Below, one piece after another: positions 26,701 to 38,266 of a DNA stretch of 64,000 bases. The notes beneath the pieces are model-generated. The model saw nothing but the letters and a program-made list of their open reading frames with translations. It was not told the origin of the DNA and did no database searches. Every line of letters starts with the position of its first letter. Position 1 is the first letter of the stretch. The position numbers and the translations under genes were made by a program. The stretch comes from Lycocorax pyrrhopterus obiensis. Taxonomy: Eukaryota; Chordata; Aves; Passeriformes; Paradisaeidae. The stretch lies in assembly GCA_014706295.1 (NCBI GenBank), contig JACSVZ010000002.1:133179200-133243199 (forward strand). The letters run 5' to 3'.

Positions 26701-29464
26701 CAACACATCATACATATTTCAGAGTTCCTCATATATTAGATTTGGATACACTCATTTGTTAGTGATTTGATCAGAAAGGTTGTTTTCCTTCCTAAATTAC
26801 GATGTGTTTCATACACATACAGATGTTATTTGTATTTGTAACACAATCCTAATCCGTAAGTCATTGTAAAACTGTAAGGATATAGACACCCAACAGACTG
26901 TAGAAATATCTCAGATAATTCTGATCCCTACTCTTCCACAGATGAACTGTCACACATACCTAAATTTATTTGGTTTATCCTATTTAGATATGTCTTCATT
27001 GTACATTAAGACAATGCACAAAATGCAGTTAACATTCTTAAAGTTATAGGTGTGACTTGTAATAAATGTGCTTTCCTTATATATGTGTACAACTATCAAA
27101 AAATCTATCACGAGTTTTCTTTAGACAATTAATTTTTAAGTTACTCTCTTTTACTGCAGGTTTTTTCCTTACATTAACAACTGAAAATCTTTCAAATAAG
27201 CAAATTGGACATTTTCTCTTCTATCAAATTGTTAGATGAAGCTGGGAAGTGTAGGTTACATTGTCAGTTCTCCTTTATGCAACTGGAAATAGTGTTGCAC
27301 TAAGGGGCACTGGTGGGAAATATCTCCACACTGCTGATACAACTTATTCTTAGGGAGGTCAGCTGTGTGTTGAGATATAGCACCTAAATTCAGGACTCCA
27401 CAGGCAGATGTCCACATGGGCCCTAACGTGCCTAAGCTTCTCTTATAGTTAATATGGATCTAATTAATAGAGCCTAAAGATCGATTATGTTCATCAAAAG
27501 CAGAGATCTACTATGTGTTTGGAAACTGACGACTTGGTTTTTTTACAAGTTGTTATGTTTTATTATATTTCTCAAGGAAAAAAACATCAGAAGGCAGGTA
27601 TTCCAGTTCCTGGAAACTCACCACACTGTCCCCAGTCAAAGGAAACAGAAGCTGTCTCTTACTAATGGGACTTAACTGGGGAAACCCGACTTGTCTGAAA
27701 GGTTTGTATTATTCTGGGGAAGTCCCCTTATTTGGGAAAATCCTCTGTCTCAAAGCTGGAAGGATTGAAGTCTAGAAAGTCACAATTCATACTGAGTACT
27801 GCAGAGCTTCCATTCCCCTGGCTTTGACAGGGATCCAAGCTTCATCAGAAGCAAGCAGAGTGGGCAGCTGTAAGTTTTGGTCAGCTGGCAGGGAACCTGA
27901 GATCTCTCCAGTCCTGTGGCCAAGATAGGCCAAGGTAGTACTGTCCCAGTCAGTGATTATCGCAGACCTCTGTGTCCTGACAGCCTGGTCCATTCCACTG
28001 AAATTCCTTTTGTGTATTGATGACAACTCATCAAATTCAACATACTCCTTCAAAGCATTTAGCATAATAAAAAGATATCAAGAATTTCTTAGTTTAGAGG
28101 CTATAGCTGTTCCCTCTTAGCATCTTCCAGTGCAACATGCTTGCTCCATGTCACAAGATGGGGAGTGGTAGTATAATCATACTAAAGCTGAGTTGGACCT
28201 CGTGGTGTATGTGAGGAAAACACCTAAACTGATCATTTGGAAGATTCTCTGATAGGAGGAAAAAGACTTCAGGTGGAAAATTCCTACCAAATTATTTGTA
28301 GTTCCAATTTTGTGCAGAAGTCTGAAATGGAGCACACAGGATGGATTTTAAGAGTTGAGGACTTACACAACACCTCAGGCAATAATGTAACACTGAGTTA
28401 TATAGAGCAAGGTCAGTGGTGGATTTACAGTGGGTGCATGAAAAAGTGCAAAGGGACCTGTAATCCTTCTTCTCCATACAGATCTCATTAGTGTGACCTG
28501 CCCTAGTTGGGGAAATGATCCCATACTGACTCTACAGCCTGCTCCTCACGCTGTCCCCATCACAGCTGTGTCCAGTCACTGGCTCACCATGGGGCTGACG
28601 ACAGGATGTTCGCTGATAATGACCCACACTTCATAACTCTTTTTTTTCAGTCCTCCCTGATAGATCGTGAGTTCCAGCAAACCTGAGCAAGGTTGGGACA
28701 GAACTGCAGGAAGAGACATTATTAGCAAAAGCACAGTCAACTCCAAACACCTAGGCAGAGTCAACGCATCTATATTTCCTAATGTTAGAGTATAATAATA
28801 ACAACACAGAAATTCACACTTAAGTGTTCATATAATCTTTTTCTATCTTCGATTTAGAATCAAATCAACAGTTGTTACAATAATCAGGGTCTATTGGCCT
28901 TGGCCAAGTGAGAGAGTTGCAATCATTTATTAACTTCATCCTTTTCATGTATTTCAAGGTAGAAAACAAATACTCATTTCTAGGATTGCATCTATCTGTT
29001 GCACTTTTACTATGGCCAGAGCGCTGGTGTTAATTAGATGCTGTGTGGGATTTTAGTCCCTATCATTTGCCAGGATTCACAGGGGAAGACAGCACCTTAA
29101 ACAATGCATCACATCAGAGAAATCTATTTAATCATTTGCTTTATTATTCAGGGAGTGTAAAACTTCTTCGCATGGTATTATGGTGCTCTGTATCCACAGT
29201 CCCTAGACAGCACAGAGTAAAACAGTTAAAGCTTTAGCAACCTCAAGTTTGCAAAAAGCCTGAGACTAGTTTAAAAGCAACAAAATTTTTAAAAGGATAC
29301 TTTTTAGGGCTTTTTTCCCTTATTGTGAATTTTTTTTTTGTTCTGAGATTTTGTTTCCATTTGGATGAATTTCAAGATTTCCTTAGTCTCTGCATGGTCC
29401 GGGACCCCTTTTTAATGAATGTATTTCTGTTATTTCTTGATTCCAAGAGATGAGAATTTTCGGG
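20791..29464. other. Long non-coding stretch, no gene seen
   Basis: About 8.7 kb of mostly unique AT-rich DNA. The only tandem repeat is (TTTA)n at 24637. Near 27383-27470, words such as 'GCACCTAAATTCAGGACTCC' and 'CGTGCCTAAGC' hint at an old palindromic repeat but no second arm is seen. The minus-strand frame at 27787-28065 has no recognisable domain. Confidence 0.55.
24637..24662. repeat. (TTTA)n microsatellite
   Basis: ATTT/TTTA tetramers repeat about six times with one ACTT interruption. Confidence 0.85.
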
Positions 29465-29550
29465 GAAAAAAACGCAACAAGACAAACCCCAAACCAAAAA
29501 TCCAAACCAAACCCAAAACACACCAAACAAAATAAAATAAAAAACCAAGA
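29465..29550. repeat. A/C-rich low-complexity tract
   Basis: About 85 bp made almost only of A and C, with loosely repeated CAAAC/CCAAA words. It ends in AATAAAATAAAAAACC. Confidence 0.85.
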
Positions 29551-31739
29551 AAGGAGTGTAACAGAATCGTAATATAGTCAGGCATTTTGCCTGCATTTTA
29601 TTCACTGCAAGTGACAAGCCCCACTCAAAAAAGGGCTTTTAATTCAAAATGACAATTTTTGCTCTAACCCAAACTAGGGTAATTAATAAATTCTTACACA
29701 GAGAAAAACCAAAATAATTGGGTCAAAGTGCAGAGAAGTCACAAGCAGGGAAGAAAGCCCTTTGCTACAACCATCTGAGTCCTCCCAGGTCTGTCTCTGC
29801 TTCCCTGCTTGGTTCTGGCCACTCACAAACAGCTGTATCACACCCATTCTGCACACTCCTCTTTTGTCCTTGAGCTTTTTCTTTATCCATCCCCTCAAAC
29901 AGCTAGCTGTGCATTTCTCCCCTTCTCTCCCCAGTATTGCCTCCTGAGACTCCCAAATCATCTCTGAGACTCTGTGTTTTTCATTCCCATCCAGGATGGA
30001 TTTTCGAAGCAGTTTCTCCAAGAGCCCCTCAGCTGCTGAGACAGTGCAACACTCCCTTTCCTCCAGGACTCTCCCACGACTAAGTCACTCTCCTGTAACC
30101 CAGGAAAAAGCAAAGCAGACACCAATCTGTTACCTGAGTGACTTGCAAGACTGATTTTACTCTAAAATCAAACTGGCAATATATACTCTGCATATGTCCT
30201 TTATAACCTGCTGTGCTAACCTCTGAGTTGGACCAATGCCTGTTTCCACAGCCTTGGTCCTGATTTCAAGAAGGGAATTGCTATGTTTTGTGTGTTCATG
30301 CAAATATGTATATCACTGTTCCGTGCTTTACATTGCGCATTTTCACATGCATCTCACAATGCATCTAGCTCTGTGATATCTGCTGAACTCACAAGTAGTA
30401 ACGTTTAAGGCTCTGCATGCATAATGCAAATGATAGCATTGTATATATGTGTATATATATATGCACACACAAAACAAAATAAAGTCATTATAGAGGTAGA
30501 ACGTAATTTTACAGTCATGCTTACTCTTGCAGTAATCAAACACATTTGCTAGTTTATTATGTAAGGTAAATAGAAATATATTCTGCTATTGTGTTGCTCT
30601 CAGAATCCCAAAGTAGGTAGCATCTCACTTTCCATAAGAGACACAATATATGAACATTTCTCATTTGCTTGATTAGATCTCATGATGATTTTTAAAAGGT
30701 CAATAAATGGTACTAAATGTTTACCAGATGTGTTAACCAATGAATTATCAGTACTTACGAGTTGTTGCAAAGCCTACTGATAATTAAGGTTTTTGTATTC
30801 ATCTCTCATAACTCCTTTAATAAAGACGCTGAGAACAGTCTATGACACACCATACATGATCACACTATCAACTTATTTTCCATTTTAAGATGAAAATGAC
30901 ATATAAATTTGATCCAAATAAATGCTTAAAGATATCTCTCATCCATCACTAAAACACTATCATCCAAATACAAGTATAAATTAGATACAAATCTGCTTAG
31001 CAGCAGATGGGGCTGTTATATCCTGATATATTGTCTATGTAGCTAGTGGAGGGCCTTGGAAGTAAATGCTTTGTAGCAGTTTCAAAGTGAAGAGTGTAAT
31101 CCAAATATAAGCTAATAAACTTTGTAAGGAATAAGCCTTTGAAACTCAGGACAAGAAAACTCTCTCACTTCAGGAGAGATGTTTTTCTTTCTGTAGCTAA
31201 GCAATCACTTAGCTGATATTTGAATCTTAACTTATGTTTCCTGAAGTTGTTCTTTGATCCAATACTGCTCAGTCAAAATCCACTATTGTAAGTTTATACA
31301 TGGGATAGAAAAGTGACCTCAGAATGTCACACCATGTGTTTCTCATGAGCTGTTAGCATGCTATTCCCTCATGATTAGAAACTGCAAGATTCCCCTGTGT
31401 TGAATGATCTGGTGATATCATGAGACTTGCATTTCTCTGGATCTTTAGCTACTTCATAAAGACAATACAGAACAGGCGCTTTTTTTCCCCCAAATAAATG
31501 TAAAACCTCTATATCGTCAGAATAATGGAAGTTTGTGTGAGTAAGAGGACACTAGCTGATTCAAGCTGGTATTCTGGGGCAAGAAGTGGATATTCAGCTC
31601 ATTATCTGCAAATGACAATTAAAAGGTAACTAGATAAATGATACTGCAAAGCACAATGCACCTTTGAAAGACTGACTCTATGTCAGAATGAAAGCAGTGG
31701 CCTGCAAACCGTGAGGCAAACACTGCTTGCTTCTGTCCT
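29551..31739. other. Non-coding DNA, no gene seen
   Basis: Contains a pyrimidine-biased block at about 29740-30080 that matches no repeat I can name. A short mixed TG/TA repeat lies at 30442-30476. Minus-strand frame 29683-30021 has no recognisable domain. The remainder is AT-rich. Confidence 0.5.
30442..30476. repeat. Mixed TA/TG/CA simple repeat
   Basis: TATATATGTGTATATATATATG followed by CACACACA: a short alternating purine-pyrimidine tract. Confidence 0.75.
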
Positions 31740-31870
31740 GTGTACTTAAACCCGGTGTCAGCAGGCTCGGTGGATGCGTGCACTCCACACAGGCAAGTGC
31801 AGGGGCTGTGCTGCCTGCGGGCACTGCACGCTGCCACCCGCAGCACACGGGCAGGTACAACGGGACTGGG
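31740..31870. other. GC-rich patch with imperfect hairpin
   Basis: Locally GC-rich in an AT-rich setting. TGTGCTG then CGGG (31807-31821, with a 4-nt bulge) can pair with CCCGCAGCACA at 31837-31847 across a 15-nt loop, giving an 11-bp stem. Open frames crossing it on both strands are a by-product of high GC. Function unknown. Confidence 0.35.
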
Positions 31871-32639
31871 CAGAAAAGGAACCAAGATATGGTGAGAAAC
31901 AGCTGGGGAAGGCTGGTTTTGAAGGTGGGAGGAATCTCAAAATAAATCCCAGGACTTCAAGCATCGGGGCTTTAGGTGAATTGGCATCCGAGAGAGGGAT
32001 GAAGGTGATGGAAGGTGGGTTACAGGTGCTCTTCCTAGTTACAGACCTGATCTGTAGCCTCAAAGGAGGCTGCCTTTTCTCTGAAGGAAGAGGAGTGCAG
32101 TGATTATGTCTATTCCTATAAACTGTGGGGAATGAGATTATACGGGGGTGGAGTGGAAGGAGGAACAGAATGAAGGGATGGGTGAAAGCCTTAGGGTTCC
32201 CACACACACACCAGCTAATCTCCCGAGACCACATGTCTTGGAAGAGGAAGAGCTCATGCTATGATGCCTGGGGCTCTTCCACTGCTGAGCTGCACACTCT
32301 TCCTGCTGTGACAATAACTCCTTTGGAGGAAATGCTAGAGGGAAGGAGGAAAGGATGAAACTTGGAGCTTTCTGGGATTGTCACCAAATATTCACCGTGG
32401 ACATACACTGGATGCAAGTGTCCGGTGTTAGCCTGTAAATAAAAATGGAAAAGCAATGACTATAGTGTCAAGACACCGCAGAAAAAACCCTTTATTTGAC
32501 TTTGACTCTCTGAGCTTATTTGCAAGAGCTGTCCATTTCCTTTTTCTGCTGTCTTGATGCAGAGCATGCTGTACAATAAGGACTAGGTGAATATAGCTGT
32601 TTCTGAGTTTCTTACTTAGCTCTCAGCACCTCAGAAAAG
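31871..32639. other. Non-coding DNA, no gene seen
   Basis: Moderately GC-rich, purine-biased plus strand. A 158-codon minus-strand frame (31758-32234) overlaps it but has no recognisable domain and is rich in P, S and R as expected from composition. Confidence 0.45.
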
Positions 32640-33380
32640 TTTAGGAATGACTTTTAATCAGGCATTTTTAAATTGTTTTTAATTTATCTAAAAACTAAGC
32701 TAAAGAGTTTAATTAACAGGCTCAGAGTAATAGTTATACCATTTTTCCTCAGCTATCAGCTTTCACTTTTATTTACGATGGGAGTCCCCCTTGTATCTCC
32801 TTTCCCACAGGGCCCACTATCACTAATATTTCTGTGATCTGTGAATAAACCAAAATTTAAAGTTAGTACTTACAATCAATGCAAATTAATGATTTCTTAA
32901 AAAAAATATTTCAATCAGGAAAAGCAGCTTTGTAGTTGAAAATCCCATGCTGGCCTTAGAGTGGGAGTTTTTCCAGCCTCTGCTTAAATCCAAAAAAATA
33001 CTGCAATCTTCTGGCACAGGCTCACTGTAATGCTTTAAAAACAATTTAGCAACTGTCATTGCTGTAATTACAGTAACTAATTACCATCCTTAGCAAACAA
33101 ATAGCTTAACATAATACGCAAGCCGAATCAATTTTGAAGAAATGCAAATTCCGAAAGCGAAAAAGGGCATTTTGGCAAACCTGAAAGAGAAGCGGGAAAA
33201 TAATACACTTTGTTTTATCTGCACATAATTCCCAGGGAATATCATATCATAAATATTTGCATTCAGTTCTTATCAGGACATTTGCATTTGCTTCTTATCA
33301 GTCTGCAGGCTGGACTCTGCCAGATAGAAAGTAGAGCTCCACACCATGCACATATTTCTAATGAATCACGTCTCAGGACG
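32640..33380. promoter_or_regulatory. Candidate enhancer / conserved non-coding element
   Basis: Repeat-free block dense in developmental transcription-factor words. A perfect 12-bp palindrome CTGTAATTACAG (33062-33073) centres on a TAATTA homeodomain dimer site. Another TAATTA follows within 11 bp. Three perfect POU octamers are present: ATGCAAAT at 33142-33149, and its complement ATTTGCAT at 33255-33262 and 33280-33287. The last two each precede TTCTTATCAG (a GATA site, complement CTGATAAG) at 33267-33276 and 33292-33301. This makes two 22-bp units, 25 bp apart and identical at 19 positions. The motifs are seen; enhancer activity and conservation are inferred. Confidence 0.4.
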
Positions 33381-36300
33381 AGAGAATATTTTGGCTAGAA
33401 CTTTATCACTGAGATGAAGAGGTCATTTACTCTCAGAGTCAGTTCATCTTGGAATTGTCTTGAGATTTTGATGTGATTCAACCAACATTTTTTAAAACGA
33501 AAAACAAACCAACTTCGCATTCTGCTTCTGTAGCAGTTATTAAGTCTGATTGAGAAGTAATTCCTCCCCCCAAAATCAGAATCATATGTAAACAGGTTTG
33601 ATTCATATTTGTGTCCCACACTCTACAACAAACAGTGCTGCACATTTTCCAGTGTACGGAAAAAGAATAAAGCAGTAACAGACAAAATGAAGCCTAAGAA
33701 GGAAACAAGCCACACTTAACAACCATTATCTTGAAATTTAATGCCAAATCCTTTTGTAGTGCTTCAGAAATGCATTTGATTAGTGGCAGTTTTCTCAGTA
33801 ATGAGAGGAAATGTTTATGATGGGAAAATAGTGTTTCTTATGAGCCATCAGATTTCCTTAGCAGTTACCACAGAAAAAAAATCACTGTTTTATTATAAAA
33901 AATGCATTTCACCTGTAAGAAAAACAAGTGGAAAATGTCGTAAATATTTTCCTGTTGCTACCTCAGATACACAAAGGGAATATACACCAAAAACACTAAA
34001 TCATCTCAATTCTGCTTTCAGCATTCTGCATGTATGCAAGGTTTTGTTTGTTTTTACGTAGAATGTAAGTGTGAGCCCATAAACACATTCTGTGATGGCA
34101 AAAAAATAAAGACCTCTTATACCTAATTATAAAACTGATAACTATTACATGCCATCTGGAAAAATTTAGATTTTTTACATTTATTCAATGGTATAATATT
34201 TCCAAATATTTTAATGGAACGGAGCAATTATTTTCTGTGACTTTCCATGCCAGAATACCTCCTTTTTTTTGTTGTTATTTATACATTTGTATGTATTTTA
34301 TATTCCTGAAGTCTAATTCAGAATTTAAAACAACTTTTCTCTGAAAGTGTTTACTTTAAAGCCATGCAAATCACCACTTTCAAGTTCCTGAACTAGTGCA
34401 ACAGCCAGATCCTTAGCAGACACAAGTTGGTATTGTTCAGTGCAGAGTTGCTGCTTACACCAGCTGACTATTTGGCACTATTTATTTTCACATAACTTCT
34501 GAGAAGTTGAATCTTGACTAGTGATCAATCTACTACATGGTGTGTTTTTCCTGTTATGTGTTGTAACATAGCAAACAAATTTGTCTCCTGGTCATTTGAA
34601 GCATTACAAAACCATTTTAAAATGCATCTACTTTTTTCCACGTAATGACCACTTAAAGTTAGTTTCACCTGATGCCCAAGTATTCCACTTTGATTTATTT
34701 GTTGAAACACACTGTGCAGTTCCTAGTTCATTATAATTCAAATGACTGATACAGCTCATTTGGACCAAGAAAAGCATTGCATCAGCAGTGTCAGAATTAT
34801 CTGAAAACAGCCTCTGAAGCCATACTGCTGTTGCCAAAGTTGGGATGGTTTTGATAATATACTGTAATATAAAGTGAATGTTGTTTTGCACTTTCCTGGT
34901 GCAATATTTAGATTTGCAGTGCTGTAAGGACTTGACTGCTATGCAGCTGTAAGGAAAAAGAGTGAAAAAGAATGAAGCTTTGGTGGAGCTGTACAGCTAC
35001 AAAGATCATCCAGTCATTGTTTCTACAGAAGAGTTAACATCACCTAAATTTTTTCCTTGAATCATCAGAAACTAGTGGAAAAACCTCCAGCAGCAGAAAC
35101 AATGACATCCTCAAGACCTCTCAAAGATCTCCTTTACAATAAGCACATATCTGAGCTCCTGAACATTTCCCACACACATAAAATGTGTAGGAGAAAAAAA
35201 AAAAACCCACAAGATTACTTTTCTCTAATTTTATTTCTGTGAAGTTAAATGTGATTTCACTGAAATGTAGAATTTTGTATTTGTCATAAAAATAGAACAG
35301 TTAAGCTTTTGTTTCTATGTTGCTGAGCGTATACCACTGCAGTCAGTGATAATTTAGTCATTTTAGCTCATTGAGAGCAGTTTCATCCTCATCTCCGTCC
35401 ATTCTCCTTTTGTCTCAAATTACATTCATATTAAACTAGGACTAACAATGTACTGCAAAAGCTGTTTTGAGCATGCAGTTGAATTCTGCAACTCCTCTGG
35501 TCTAGAAATCGTCTCTAGGGTTCATGTTTTATCATTTGTTTTTAGCTCTTTCTTTGAGGTGGGAAGGGCTTATAGTTAAGAGCCCATTATCAGAGTGAAG
35601 GATGCAGGAAATCCAAAATATTTATGTTTGTTCATGGCACGCGGACAAGAAACAGTGCTCAGGAAAAGGGTTTTCTGATTAAGTGATTGAAAACACTCTG
35701 GTGTATGTTAATGGCTTCTTCTGTCCAACAGATAACATCATCTTTAGCCTTATCTCTGTTCTTGAACTTACTTTAAACATTCTCCTGTGCTCTCCCAATT
35801 ATATACTGTGCTCTTTCGGCATCCCGTCTCTTCACTGCAAATCATCTCATTTGTTTGCTTTCTAATTTTTTTGCCAGCAGGTTGGGTGTAAAAAGAAGCA
35901 TTTAAAAGATACTTGAAGTGAAAAAATACTTTCCTGAGTAAAATTAATTTCCATGGAATTAAACCGTACACTTATAGAAAAAGAAAAATTGGTTTTTAAA
36001 AGAATAACTCTTGAATTTTAATACCTTGATATCATTCTGGCTGCATGAGCACTCTGAAAAGATAAAGATGAAGGAAGATCTGATCATTATTTAAATGTAT
36101 GCAGAAGACTCCCAATGAGATAAAATTAGGTAAGATCGTGGTAGATCATAATTTTTAAAACACTGAAAATATCATTGTCTTTTGAGCTATTAGACTCTGT
36201 CCAGGATGAGACACTACAAAGGCTTCTGTACCAATCACAGTACCACTAAGAGTAACTTATAAGGCACCTTTCATTGTGTGGGATCCCAAAGAGTTTAGCA

Positions 36301-37922
36301 ACTTTGTCTGCTGCTTCTTCATTAAAGAGCTATGCTTTTCATCAAAAAGATATGTCTCTATCACAGGTACATTTTTATTTAGATATTCTACCCTGTCTGT
36401 ATCAGTAAGTAGGGAAGACAGCTGATCCAGGAATTAGTACATGACTGTAGGCCTGGATTTGATCTAGTCTCTTGCTGAGGGTGTAGCTGATGAACAAAAT
36501 AAAACATGACTTCTCTGGTGAGAGGGATAGGGAGGGAGAGAGAGAAACGGAGAGGACAAGAAGGGAGGGAGAGCACAGAAGTGGGAGGACTGCCTTCCAA
36601 GACCTGATTCAAGATTTATTGCTATATTTTGCTCACTATTAAGTACAGAATTTTTTCTTTTCATTTTTTCTTTTCTTTTTTTCTTTTTCTGTCTGAAAAT
36701 TCAACCCCAACTTTTCCAAGTCAACCACTCTACTCCCCTGGCCAGTAGGATGAGTGTTTAAACCCTTCAGAGAGACCTGGGTGTTAAAAGAAGTCTGATA
36801 TTTTCTTGTTTGAAGGAACAATCACTATGACATTTTACAAAAGGTAGGTTACACTAATGGAGGTTACGGTGTTTAAAAAAAAAAAGTGAGATGAGCTATT
36901 GGAAAGGAAGAGAGCGAGGCTGTGCACCCTGGGTGGACAAAGGTGCACCAGAGGATCTCTGAGTGGGGGAAGGATCAGCAGGATATGAATCACCCACCCT
37001 TTGTCAGCACCTCAGCAGAACGAGTGAATAAGAGGTGGATGTAGATCCTATTTACTGTCATTTATTGACTGCAAACAAGCAGAAGTTCCTAGAAGAGATT
37101 TGTTCTCTATTTGAGTACATGAAAAAAATCTGAGTCAAGGCCTATATTTCACAACCCTGGATCTCTGGTCTGTAAGACAAGAATAGAAGACTTCATTCAG
37201 ATCTTTATTCCTTTGGAGGGCAGAGGTGGGGAAATGTTGATAGAATATTGAAGGTGGTCAGCATTAGAGCTGTATTAGTATTTCTTAACATAGAAATTAT
37301 TTGACATTTTTAAAGGAATAAAATAATTGAACACCTTTTTGGTAAATATTACCATTGTTTATTAAATTCTTTATTCAAGCATGTACAGTATTCAACTACA
37401 GAGAATTACTCTAACACCTCATAAAATTAGTTGTTGAACACATTATTTGATGAAAAATGGTAAAATTTCTCAGATAATGTATTCCTTAAGTACTATTCAT
37501 CCAGCTATAGTACAGATAAGAGATTTTTACTAAAACACCAAGCACTTTAGGATCCTTTTGAATTGAAGAACCTACACAAATATTGAGTTCTGTGGATAGA
37601 AGGGTTTACAACAGTCTAGCTCTATTGAAATTACAGCAGCTGTACCCCTTTCTACTGATATAAATCCAACTCAGGTTAGAAGTGTTGCATAGACATGTTG
37701 ACTTTTCCTTTATATGAATAAACGTATCACACACCCATTTATCTATCCTTATGTTTCTGTCTTACTTTCTATAGGATACACACTTGAAACTCTTCCTGCA
37801 TCACTGAAATACCGGCATCCATTGAGGTGAAAGGCAGTTTTTGTTCAACAGGAGACAGAAACACAAAACAAATGTTTAGGACAGGAAGTGAAGGAGAACT
37901 AATCCAGCTGAATTTCCAAAAG
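33381..37922. other. Non-coding DNA, no gene seen
   Basis: AT-rich unique sequence. Purine-rich and pyrimidine-rich tracts near 36.5-36.7 kb are annotated separately. No gene-like frame. Confidence 0.55.
36519..36690. repeat. GA-rich tract followed by CT-rich tract
   Basis: 36519-36580 is almost all purine (GGGAGGGAGAGAGAGAAAC and similar). After a 70-bp mixed spacer, 36652-36690 is almost all pyrimidine (TTTTCTTTTCTTTTTTTC). The two could pair loosely within one strand. Confidence 0.6.
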
Positions 37923-37927
37923 TTTCC
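37923..37927. repeat. Target-site duplication, left copy (TTTCC)
   Basis: The five bases TTTCC directly abut the left TG of the LTR at 37928. They are repeated exactly at 38262-38266, directly after the terminal CA. Confidence 0.75.
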
Positions 37928-38261
37928 TGTTGCTAGCAAGCAGAGACCAAGGAATAAAGCGACATGGACGGTTTAGGCTGAGAAGAAACCGACCCTTTAT
38001 TAATTTACAAATTCGCTTATATACCTTAGCACGCTGGACTGACATAAGGTTATTGGTTCACTGACCAGCCACCCCCCAGAGGGATTGGCTGAACCCAACA
38101 ACACTTGCTTCAGATGTTTTCTTCTTGGTATCATAAAAATACCGTAGTTTACAAATCTCCCAACTGTTTTCCCGTTGCATCCGTGAGAAAGCAAGGCTTT
38201 CACACAGACACTGTCAGAAAACTGAGAAATCTCTCTGCAGCCAGGCTTTTAGCATTCACCA
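37928..38261 (-). mobile_element. Solo LTR of an endogenous retrovirus (ERVL-like)
   Basis: A 334-bp element begins TG and ends CA, with matching outer bases (TGTTG on the left; CACCA on the right, complement TGGTG). It is flanked by a perfect 5-bp duplication TTTCC. On the minus strand it has a TATA box GTATATAAG (plus-strand 38016-38024). An AATAAA signal lies 14 nt further on (plus-strand 37996-38001). No internal retroviral genes or second LTR are present, so this is a solo LTR left by recombination. The 5-bp duplication fits ERVL-type (or some ERVK) integration; the class is inferred. Intact boundaries suggest moderate age. Confidence 0.82.
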
Positions 38262-38266
38262 TTTCC
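38262..38266. repeat. Target-site duplication, right copy (TTTCC)
   Basis: Exact copy of 37923-37927 directly after the LTR. It supports the stated element boundaries. Confidence 0.75.

Noticed and set aside
27787..28065. 92-codon minus-strand frame with a balanced, protein-like composition
   Set aside because: It looked more protein-like than most but I recognise no family. No splice acceptor or donor is placed to make it an exon, and length alone is not significant.
29740..30080. Pyrimidine-rich block as a further LTR
   Set aside because: No TG...CA ends with target duplication and no TATA/AATAAA pair could be found.
31758..32234. 158-codon minus-strand open frame
   Set aside because: Composition-driven (GC-rich, P/S/R-rich), no recognisable domain, an equally open plus-strand frame overlaps it, and no promoter or splice context.
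37931..38254. Alternative LTR boundaries TGCTA...TAGCA
   Set aside because: Flanks do not match. Moving out to 37928-38261 gives TG...CA ends with a perfect TTTCC duplication.
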